From contig JAFCMP010000544.1 in NCBI GenBank assembly GCA_017506865.1, forward strand, positions 186,001 to 250,000: a stretch of DNA of 64,000 nt, read 5' to 3'. The notes beneath the pieces are model-generated. The model saw only the letters and a program-made list of their open reading frames with translations. It ran no database searches and was not told the origin of the DNA. The translations under genes were made by a program, and so were the position numbers. Below, one piece after another: positions 49,376 to 59,853 of this stretch (the first letter of the stretch is position 1; each line of letters begins with the position of its first letter). Source of the stretch: Tribonema minus. Taxonomy: Eukaryota > Sar > Xanthophyceae > Tribonematales > Tribonemataceae.

Positions 49376-50920
49376 ATGGGCGGCGGGAATGGACAGAAGT
49401 CTAAAGCGGCTAGGGAGAAGGCGGCAAAGAGGGATGCTAAGCCAAAAGGAAGCCAGCTGGCCATGAACTCAGCGGCTTGCAATATAGTCTGCCAGGTGGG
49501 TGGGTGCTGCGTTTGGTGATGATAGCCTGGGCCGTTTCCCCGGGAGTGCTTTGGGCCATGACTGCAAACTTAGTTTTGTTCATTTATCTGACGCAACGAT
49601 GAAAGTTATGGTTGAGGTCACTATGATGTCAAGACAAGTGCGAATGGGCATCTGGGGGTGGTGTCGCTACTGTACTGCACCCCATGCCTGGACTGCATAC
49701 AGGTGTATTTCTTGATCGCATTGCAGTCATAATATACAGGGGCCACAATGGGTCTGAGTCGTGGTGCATTGCCATGCGCACGTCCAGACTGCGCGTACAT
49801 GGCACTACCTAGTGAACACAGACGCTGCTGAGCATGGCTAGGCATCAGGGCCGCAGAGCAAATGAGAAGGACCAGCAACAGGGGGCAGGGGGTAGTGAAT
49901 GCTCCTTGCTCGTCCCACTTGCGATCAGCTTCACAACAATGTGTTAGAGCTCGTCGCCTTGGAAAGCACTTGCACTTTCCACTCAATGAGTTGCGCAGCA
50001 GACTGCTTAGCGGCAGTTTTGGCGGCAGCGTGTGCAGCAATGTCTGGACCCACCACCTTCACATACATTGTTGTCAGGATGGAATGGTCGATTGGGCTCT
50101 GATTTGGACGTGGCATGCTGCTGTATGGCTGTCTGTACGTGCTACTCAAGGGTGGCATGCGCACTGCTAACGTTGAACGTATGGCAACGTAGCTGGTGCG
50201 CAGTCAGGGCTGTTCATGACTGCACGTATAGTGCCAAAGAGCTTCCTAGTGTGCAGTGCTGCTGATGTGACCGCATCAGACAGCACTGTTCAAGGCAAAG
50301 CAGTAGATTTGTGCCTCGGCTGTCGTAGCCCTGTTGAGCAGCGCAGCGATGCTCAACGCAGTAGGACTTGACACCATACACGAGTGGTCAGCTTTGGCTC
50401 ACCACTAAGCAAGCTGCTTTGGTTTTGACCTGATTGCCTGTCATTCAAGTAACACGCATACCTTGACGTTCCTATTGTTGACCGCTCATTTTCTTCCGGC
50501 CGTGACTGACTTAACCTGTGCTGTCTTTCATGTCATGTGGCGGTCCGGTACCTTTGGCATACGCAGCAGCTCCATGTCAAGCTGCTCCTGACGCCATACA
50601 TGCCTGTCTTTGTGCTTGTATGTGATCACAACAATGCTTCTCTATATGACGCATTGTCACAACAATATGTACCATCAATGGTGGGGCTCATGTTCATGTG
50701 ACGGTCGCGGACAAATCTAGTCAGACATAGCCTCTGACTAGTTGCTATTCAGTCGGTATCGTTTTGAGGCGACCTAATCACATGCATTACGCGTTGGCGT
50801 TTGCAGGTGTGCCGGCAGACCTTCATGATGGTAGCAAACGAGACCACGCTCCGGGAACACGCCCTCAACAAACACCCCAAGTCGGCGCCCTCCGCCTGCT
50901 TCCCCGACAAGCTGACCTGA
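49376..50920 (+). CDS. Small C2H2-like zinc-finger protein (At2g23090 type)
   Basis: Two exons, 49376-49495 (40 codons) and 50807-50920, give 77 residues. The N-terminus MGGGNGQKSKAAREKAAKR is the 4F5-like Lys/Ala-rich leader. The second half has CQVCRQTFMMVANETTLREH then NKHPK and ACFPDKLT, with Cys and His spaced as a zinc finger. Length and motif order match the Arabidopsis At2g23090-like family (78 residues), which is widely conserved and without a firm role. The intron (49496-50806) has GT-AG ends and splits the finger right after CQ. Confidence 0.9.
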
Positions 50921-52024
50921 TGCGCCAGGCACGGCGGCGTGTGCAGTGGCTGAGACACCCTGTTCTTGGACATGCGTTGTGTTACTACAACACTGGTGCC
51001 GAGGTGGCTGCACTCGGAGGGCCTTTTGCATCATCAGCCTCCCAACTGCTGCACGCGAGCATGCCTATGCCTTCTCGTACATCCCCGTGGTCGCAGCGCC
51101 TGCTGCGTGTCTTCTTTTTTGGTGCTGTGTGCTGTACAGTTTGGTGGCGCAGGCTGGCCTTCACGTGATGGCTCAGTACATGGGTGTGGTGGCGACAAAG
51201 CAACAATAGCATACTTTTTCTGGTGCACCGAAGCAGCCATGCCAAATCAATGTTGTTTTGTTTGCTGTGCTGTACTACCCCAGATATACTGGTATTATTG
51301 TCTGTGAGCAATGTTGATTGCAAGGCAGGGGGTCGGGCACATTGTTGTTGCTGCGCTTGTTTCAAATTCATCTTTGTGTCCATGCGCCAGTTCATGCACA
51401 ATATTCATGCTCCCATGAATGACAAAAATATGTGTGCCTTCCATACCATACCGTGTGTGGTGTACATGCGCTTGCCGTCACCCATACCACATTGTCATCA
51501 TGTCAGTGGAAGGACATGCTGGTCAAACGCTTCACGCACAAACACGGGCCTGCATGACACTGCATACCATACACCATAATGCAGACACTAAGAGATCTCT
51601 GTTGCTACCTTCACGAAGCAATAGGTGGCAGCTATGGTGCTGCGGCAGCATCTTGAGTGCAGCATCAGTGTACCACAGCAGACAAAGTTGTAGCGGTCAA
51701 TCATTCTGCATACTGTGGTGTCATTGGTGTCATTGAATTGGTCAGGGTGGATTGCCCTTCACATTGCACGTATCTTGTACAGGTGCTTGGAGTTTGCTTG
51801 CCCGATGCAGGCATTGCGGTGCTGGCTGAAGCCTGTGATGCGCTGAACCTCAATTCAGGAGTGAGCGCCTGACACTCTTCAAGACTGAGTCAGCAATCGT
51901 TTGATGCAAGCATTCTGTGCTGTGCGCTGTGATCTGACCCTCTTGACCCTTAGCGCCCCGATTACATCTGGTGCATCCGTTGTGCCAACACTGTTCGGCA
52001 ATCGACGTGTTTGCAAGCCACGTC
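50921..52024. other. 3' flank, no gene supported
   Basis: This lies between the zinc-finger stop and the convergent end of the proteasome-like gene. Open frames exist on both strands, but none has splice phase, start or family support. Confidence 0.5.
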
Positions 52025-53656
52025 TCAACCATCCTCACCCAACAAGGATTGTGCTTGCTGTAGCAACTCCTCTCTCTCCTCTGCCGAGCACAGCCGCGGT
52101 GCAGCTGAACCGTGCTCCCATACAAGCACCTCAAGCGTGTCTGCAGTCAGTGGTTTCAATTTGACGCTGCTGTGAGCATGCTTGGCTGACCCCATTGCTG
52201 ACAGTGTCGCCTTGGTGATACAGCATACGCAGAGTCTGGCACACTCTTTCCAGTCCCCTTCCCAAGCGCCCACTTGCTGCCCTTGCGCTGCTTGCGACTC
52301 AAACCTGCATTACAACATGAGAGCACCAACAACAGCATCGACAAAGGTCAATACCGTGGATGACCGCACTAAATTTCATTGACTCTATTCTTGCAATATG
52401 ATGTGGTAAGTGCGCTCATTCACACCAAATTCCCAGCAGCATACATCATCTACTCCATGAGCTGAAGCGCTTGAACGTACCAACATGTAGGTCATGGGGC
52501 TGCTCTCTGTGCATAATCCATCAAGTACTGTGTGATTGCTACTCACTTCTTCTGCAGCCAGTTGCTGGCAGAGCCCATGCCCCTCCCTGCAGTCCCTGCC
52601 CACAAGTCAAAGCTCTGGCCCGTTGGGTCAATGCGTGTGAGCATTGGGCTCTCGCCCTCGCCACCCACGTACGCCAGAAAGCAGCTGCAGCCCAAAGGCC
52701 TGTGTTTGCCGCCCTGTGTCGGTGCCTGCGCCAGGTCTGCCGCATCCTTAGCCAGCAGCTTTCCCGGAATGACATATCCCATTGTCTGCAATCAACGTCA
52801 AATGCGATGGCACGAGTTTGTCAAGGAGGTGCAGAGCACAGGGCCAGCGCTTGGGACGTGCGTCTGAGCAGCTTTGCGCACAATTCAGAGCGTGAGTGAC
52901 AGCGCTGCATCTATGACCATGTCAGAGGCGGATTACTGGTGTAGATCTGATGCTGACCGACATGCACGATTTCCGCACACAGCATGAGTTGCGTGGGCTA
53001 GCCTCAACATTAGTGCTCGATAATTTGAGCAAGCCTAGTTTTCTGATACATTGGCAAACACACAAATGTCAACAACAACTCAGAACTTTGATGCTGCGCG
53101 CTCAGCAGCAGCTGCAGCATAACATCGTTGAAACATCAGTTAGTGGTGCACGAACTAGATTCGGTACTGTGTCCTCGAGGGGGGGTCTCACCTGCTTGAA
53201 TTTGAGGGCAAGGTGCCTGAGGAGCTCAGCCTGGTAAGTGACATCAGCGGCATAGCCACTGCCTCCCATCCATGAGCTCGCACTGATTTTGTGCAAGTTG
53301 GTGACAGTGGATGGCACACCACCCTCAGCAACTAGTTTTCGAGCAGCAATCACCACGCAGCTCCTGCCCTGCACCGCCGCGAGCGGTGCGCCATAATGCG
53401 ACACCGCATTCTGGGCATATTCTGCGTAGACATTTGCACACAAAATAGAGGGTGTAGATCCATGTATCATATGCAAGAACTGCAAGCATTGCTCTGGTTA
53501 TATCGTCCTCTCACCTATTTGGTGCAGCCGGCCTTGAGGGCTGAACGTACAGCCCTGGTCATATCCCTTGGCGTCCGTGCTGGACGCGGACGAGTGGAGG
53601 CAACAGCAGCTAAGAAATACCGTGGCAGCCACCAGCACCTGCAGCTTCGCCATCAT
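52025..53656 (-). CDS. Proteasome alpha-subunit-like protein with N-terminal signal peptide
   Basis: Four exons (53656-53515, 53421-53192, 52785-52547, 52304-52025) join in phase to 296 residues. Residues 1-26 look like a classical signal peptide: MMAK, then a hydrophobic LQVLVAATVFLSCCCL and a small-residue SSASS. From residue 31 the alpha-type N-terminal signature follows, GYDQGCTFSPQGRLHQIEYA, with EYA rebuilt exactly across intron 1. Further landmarks are VQGRSCVVIAARK, GYVIPGKLLAKDAADLAQ, TQGGKHRPLGCS, RIDPTGQSF, NWLQKK, and the C-terminal TADTLEVLVWEHG with an acidic helix. Alpha subunits form the outer rings of the 20S core and are not catalytic; they normally have no leader and about 240-260 residues. 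The body is diverged, and I could not assign it to one of alpha 1-7. All introns have GT-AG ends. It may be a paralogue sent to the secretory route. Confidence 0.82.
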
Positions 53657-53739
53657 GTTCAACCTGTCCTGAATAAATTACACCAAGTTCAACTGCCCGT
53701 TCCTCAGAGAAGAACTCTCCTCGCTCAAGCTACATAGCC
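53657..53739. promoter_or_regulatory. 83-bp bidirectional promoter region
   Basis: Only 83 bases separate the ATG of the proteasome-like gene (53656, minus) from the ATG of the GTPase gene (53740, plus). Promoters and 5' leaders must overlap here or extend into the opposite gene. No TATA box is obvious. Confidence 0.6.
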
Positions 53740-56700
53740 ATGACCGAGCTGGAGGGCCGGATATCGGAGCTGCATATCACCAATGGTGCGCAGGCTACAC
53801 CACAAATTATGACGCCAGGCGACGAAGGCAACAATCACACGACAAAGCAGGATATTTCTACTACGCTCCAATCATCGGCTCCTGCTGCTCAAGCACACGA
53901 CGATGCCCACTTAGGAGATAGGCAGCCGAGTGGGTCTGATGCTGCACCTGACTCCGTGCCGCACGATGACAAGGATCCGGTGGGGACAACATCAACACCG
54001 GGTGTTGAGGAGAGCGGCGCTGAGGGACGTAAGGAGGCGCTGGGAGTAGCAGCAGATGTGCGCATAGCGATGATCGGCAATGTTGACAGGTGAGAGTGCG
54101 TTCTCTTGGCTAAGTGTGCCTCTCGGACACCTTCACTTCCAGCAGAACTCACTGGTGAATTGTTGGCGATGTATTCCTCCGTACTGCACTCAGCTCAGTC
54201 GCGCCGGTTCCTGCGCTGCATTCTATTCCACAGCGGTAAATCAACGCTGATTGGAGTGCTCTGCAACCGCTGCACTGATGATGGCCGCGGATCAGCTCGC
54301 AGTCTGGTGCTGAAGCACCGACATGAGCAGGAGGTACGTTCCTTCCCAAGCATGATTTTGGCGTCTGAATGCTGTGAAGTATAGGATTCGTTCTATTTCA
54401 ATTGCGGCTGAGCTTTGCTGCTGGTCACATTGTATCATCCATATTCCTGCCATACACCACCCTGTACAGCTGGCATGAACACAGGGTCAATGTGTTCACT
54501 CGCCACCGAGCCAGCGATCAATTCATGTAGAAATCTGACCGAATATTTGAGGAGAACGTGCTTGTCTGAATGAAACGAAAGGTATGTGCTGCACTTATGC
54601 TGACGGTATATTCTGCCACTTCTGGCTGATAAGGCTGATAGGCCCACCACGTCAGCCAGCGTACTGCGATTGATGACATGCTGGTTGCCTGGTGCTCAGC
54701 TTGTAAACACAGCCAGTCCAATGGTACATTACTCCACGTTAAGGTCAACGCCCGCTCATACGTGAGCTTTGTGGGTTTGATAACCAGTCTTTAACGTTGG
54801 TGGTCTTTCTTGATGTTTTCGTGTCCATTTTGCTCACGGGCGCAGAACGGCAGGACAAGTGCCGTGACCACCGAGATTATGGGCTACACGGCCGAGGGTG
54901 ATCAGGTGAGCATTTCTTGATAAGCACAGCGATGACCATCTGCCATATCAATTTTGCAGGATGTGCTTCATCAGGACTGGAAACGGTCACTGTGGTCGTT
55001 TTGCACCATATGCAGCTGCCCAATCACCGGTGGCATGCTGCATTGTTGTTTTGGTGTACGGCATTATCTGATTGATCACGTGCGCCTGCTTCATGTGACA
55101 TCATGTCAGTGTCACTTGTAATGCGAGTCTGACATGAATTATACATGTTTACGATGACCAATGTGCACGTGGCGCTCACAACGTGAATCACACGTATTGT
55201 CATGACGCATGTCTTTGATGATCACTATGCAGGTGGTGCCCACGTCCAAGAAGAGCCACGTCGCTCGTTGGGCTGAGGTGGTACAGAATAGCGAAAGAAA
55301 CATCACGCTCATTGGTGAGTCACCTGCAGCTGCACATTGCCGCTCTGAATATGGCATGTGTATCACTTCGTCCAAACAGTGATTCAACAGGTGCAAGTAG
55401 TGCCGCTACGCACTGTCTCGCTGCAAGTTGCTGGAGATGTGTGATGAGAGTTCGACTTGGCAAGGTACACAATGTGCTCTTGGGCATTGTGCGCGTGTGC
55501 AGCTTGAACCTGAGACGAGGATGGCAGTCTATACTGTCGCGTGGATGCTGGCAGTGCCGTGTCTTGGAGATTTGGCGCTGCAGCCTCGCTACACGAGCAC
55601 CTACTGCACAGCACATACACATGTGGCACGCTCTGGTGCTTGCTAACCCGCTGCGCACTGGTGCTCATGTGCCGCTCCTCGACAGACCTCTGCGGCCACG
55701 AGCGATATCTCAAGACGACAGTGTTTGGCCTCACGGGCCTCATGCCCGACTACTGCATACTCGTAGTGGGAAGCAACATGGGTGTTCAGGTGATGACGAA
55801 GGAGCACATCAGCATAGCGTGCGCGCTGCGCATACCCCTGGCGGTGTGCGTGACCAAGGTGGACATCTGCCCTGTGCCCGTGCTCAAGCAGACGCGGCAG
55901 ACGCTGGCCAAGTACTTGCGGCAGAATCACAAGGTGAGGATGGTACGCTTTGGGGTTGAGTGCTCTTCTGGCATTTGCAATGGCTGCTGCGTCAATTCAC
56001 TGACGAGCCATTGCTCTGCATGTACTACTTCTTCTTTGCATAGCATGTGAGCATGCATCTGCCAATTGGGCTTTTAGAGCCTCACCGTATACCTCGGTGT
56101 TTTGGCTTGTGAGGCTTCTTTTACTCACAGTCGCCAATGCTTTCATTTTTGTGTTTGGTGCACAGATGCCGTACCCAGTGAAGGACGAGGCGCAAGTTGA
56201 GACAGCAGCCAGCAGCATTGCCAGCGACAGAATCACGCCAGTCTTTGCAGTGTCCAACGTCACAGGGCACGGTCTGGACCTATTACGGTAAGCCTTCTGA
56301 TCATCATTCTATTGTCTTGTGAGCACACTTGCTGTACACATGCTGATCCTGAAGTCAAAAATGCAGCGATTGCATTGCTTTGTGACCTGGGCAAGGTCTG
56401 GGATAGGGGCTGGCTGAGTTAGATATGGCGTGAGTGTTGATTGCACTCTGCTTGCTGGCCTATGCAATGAGTTGATCTGCGCCGTGGTGCTGCCTTTGTG
56501 CTCGTTGCAGACTGTTTGTATCCAAGCTCAGGCGACAGAAGATGGAGCTGAGTCAGGTACGCCTCTTGTGCTTTCAACTGTGACATTTTTCATCCACAAC
56601 TGCCATTTCCTGTCCTGCGTTAGCTGGAAGCATTTGCTCCTCAACAGATGCTTGACCGTGTCAGGCACATGCCATGTGCTCGTCGATCGACAATGCTGTC

Positions 56701-59037
56701 CCAGTGCCAGTATTTGTGTCAAACAGACACTGCTCACCACACTGCCGCGCTGACTTACAGAGACGTGTTCGCGTTTTGAATATTGCAGGCGCGTATGCGC
56801 GTACAGGATTATACTCGAGAGTTCAGCGCAAGTCAAGTCAAACCCAGACTCATTTGCATCGCCGCCATGTGTCTGTGCCTGGTGCCACAGGAGATAGCCC
56901 TGGACCCAGCGACAGTACCTGCAGTACACTTCCCCATAGATGGCGTGTATGAGGTCAAAGGCGTAGGTCTGGTCATTGGCGGCACCGTCATGCGCGGCAG
57001 CGTTACCGTCAACCAAAATTTGCAAGTGGGGCCCGACCGATCGGGACAGTATGTGCCGGTGTCGGTGCGCAGCATTGAGTGCAAGCGGCAGCCGGTGAAG
57101 GAGGTCAGTATCATCGGGTGCTTGAAAGTACATGAAGAAATGCTTGCGTTTGGGGCATGATGATCAATTTGCGCGCTGAGATGCACTGGTGATTCTCGGA
57201 CACTATCAATAAAGAGGCTTTATCAAGTGAAGTGTACTGACTATTTGCTGACATTGAGCAAAACTGAGGACATGTAAGCTTGCTGCGTAGACAAGCTCAC
57301 TGGTCTTATGTGAGGGCTGTTGCAGTCAGATAAACTAGAATGTGTACAAGAATGTGGCGCGACTGTTAGCATATTCTTTCAGAGAGCTACTAGTAGTACA
57401 CAACAGCTTGCGTATTCGTTTTTTGTGCACGGGAGCATGCAGCATGGCAGCAAAACTTGCGTCATGTGAGCCTCGGTGGCACACCTTTCTTTGTCAATTG
57501 CAGCTTCATACTTCAAGTACACTTTGACTTGTATGCTCTTTTCCTCAACTCGGCGGTGCACGTATGTATGTATGTCGTCTGCCATGCTCTAGGTGGGCCT
57601 GGGAGTGTCAGCAACACTGGCGGTCCGTGCCATCAGCAGGCGCCCCAACTTGAGACGGCAGCATTTCAGAAAGGGCATGCTCGCCATAGGCGCCAACGAC
57701 TTGCCACGATCCTGCTGGGTGAGTGCCAGCCTTGTCATTTTCGCGTGTCGTGGCATTCTTAAAAGTACTTGTATGGTAGGAAAACAGAGGTGGTTGGCTG
57801 GTTCGAATAATGGACTCCATGTATGTCAGGCTTGCGACACATCATTATCTCTTTTGTGTATCACAACATCTGTGAAAGGTTTGGGGGCTGTTGGCGCAGA
57901 TGTTGGTGAGTGTGCAACTGGTTCGCTTTGACATCTGGCATCAGCGTAGCTATTTCGCTATGGATGGCGCACATTTATAGACACAGGTTCTGCGTTCATA
58001 GTGCTGCATGATAATGCAGACTGACAAGTCCATCGCTTGCATGCTGCCGTATGCCGAAGTAATCTATGTAGCTGATAGAAGTACACATGCAATGAGAATG
58101 GATGCACCATTCCTTCATTACAAGTCACGACAGCTTGTCCCAGTACACATCAACTCACCGTTGTAATCGACTGTCGTTGCCAATCTGCAGGAGTTTCAAG
58201 CCGATGTGGTGGTCCTCCACCACCAGACAACAATAGGCGTTGGCTACCAGCCAGTCATACACTGCGGGGTTGTACGGTAAGTATCACGTACTTGTATTAA
58301 ATTCTCGCTTAGAGCGCGACAAAGCTCAAATGGTGGATGTCCAAACATTTGCTGCATCACGTACTTCAGCTACTTCAACAGAACATCAGTGTGCTGTGCT
58401 GCATAGTTCCTAGAAGCATGTCTTCTCGGAATACGAGAGAGGTATATGTCTTCTGTGCACTGCTGTAAGCCATGTAGCCAGCAGATGTTGTGCGCCCGCG
58501 CATCACATGACATTGGCTGTGTTGTGAGATATTCCTCACATTCTTGACGCACATTGCCTCTTGCGTGTCTCTGTCACCGTGCCACTGTGTATGCAGGCAA
58601 GCTGCAGCAATCACAAGCATCGACGGCACCACCACTGCCAACCTCAGGTATGTAAATCAGAGCTCCCACAGATGCAAATTGGCTGCCACCGCCATTATAT
58701 CACAATGAAGGCCACTCATTTGACGCGGAAATGTGCTTTTGGCTGTTAGCGTGCTCAGCACACACGATTGCTGCAATTCAGCTTCATTCTTCCACCGGCT
58801 ACGTCTGCGACCTGCACCACTGGTTGAAGTTGAAGCCTTTGATCAGCAAACTGTCACAGTTGAACTGACTTGTGCACAACTGCTCGCGCCCTGAACTGTC
58901 GCAGGACTGGGGCGACTGCATCCGTGGTGCTGAAGTTCCAGTACTACAGCGAGTACATGGAAATAGGGACCACATTCTTGTTCAGAGAGGGAAGGGCCAA
59001 GGGCATTGGCAAGGTTACAGGCACCACGCTCTTGTGA
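53740..59037 (+). CDS. GTPBP1/GTPBP2-type translational GTPase
   Basis: Twelve exons join in phase to 538 residues: 53740-54089, 54234-54333, 54846-54905, 55233-55314, 55686-55933, 56166-56287, 56511-56556, 56891-57103, 57593-57718, 58191-58276, 58597-58647 and 58905-59037. An acidic, low-complexity N-terminus precedes the GTPase domain: P-loop GNVDSGKST (113-121, split by intron 1), [13 protein letters not shown] (switch I), [11 protein letters not shown] (198-, DxxG), TKVDICP (254-, G4) and SNVTG near 310. EF-Tu-like domains follow: [46 protein letters not shown] and a C-terminal [14 protein letters not shown]. This is the GP-1 family near eEF1A, linked in animals to ribosome rescue and mRNA decay. 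Animal proteins are about 580-670 residues; the difference is mostly in the N-terminus. The gene diverges from the proteasome-like gene and converges with ycf23. Confidence 0.93.
58288..58333 (-). mobile_element. LINE 3' tail remnant in a GTPase intron
   Basis: The reverse complement resembles the last 45 bases of the LINE 3' UTR (GAGCTTTGTCGCGCTCT then GAATTTAATACAAGTAC), with several changes. It lies just 12 bp inside intron 10 of the GTPase gene, so it is an old insertion. Confidence 0.6.
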
Positions 59038-59853
59038 CAACTGCGCACGCATGCTGCAGCATAAGGTTGGAAAAAAGGGGTTCGAGATGCACACACATTT
59101 GTTCAGGCAGAGGGAGGTCAGGGGGCGTTGGCAACGTCACACGCACCATACTGTGGATGACTGCAGTAGGGGCACAGAGCGATGGCCTCAACAGGCCCAA
59201 GGTACAAAAAAGGCTGGCTGGCAAGCACACAGTGTGGAATTGCGCAAATGCATCTGCCAGGGCGCGTTGAGTTACGGGGGTACGTGGGTGAGCACATCAT
59301 GGCTACATAGCAGACAGTATATGCCTGCTGTCGGAGAACTGTCTAGAGCATGAAGCACAGCATCGGATATGCAGGAGCGTTGCGCTGCCTCTCAGGCAGC
59401 TGTGAGCTCTCTGCTCAGCACAAGACAAATATCTGCATCAACATCAACCAACAATGTTGTAGTGTCCATGTTTGCGCCTGCCAGTGTTGTGAATGCTCGC
59501 AATTCAAGAGCTGACATGTATGGCGCACATCATGATGATTATTTTTGCGCACATGTCTGATCATAAAAGCGCATCATCATCAGTGCGCACCCTTGGCTGT
59601 GCGCAGTAGCATATCATTTGAAGCATGACTTGCAGCGCACGAAAATACCAAGTACAGGCGTACTGCATACAAATGGGTGGGCAGCAACATTTACTGTGCA
59701 AGCAGACACCTTCAACACGCCATTGTAAAAAATGACTGTCACGTGTAGACTATTGCAGAGATCCAGGGCTTGAGCGAACACCCTGTCTTCTCTTGAACGA
59801 AACCTGCGATTCAAAGTGCAGCAGCGCTGCGCTCCCGTACGAACTTGTCTCTC

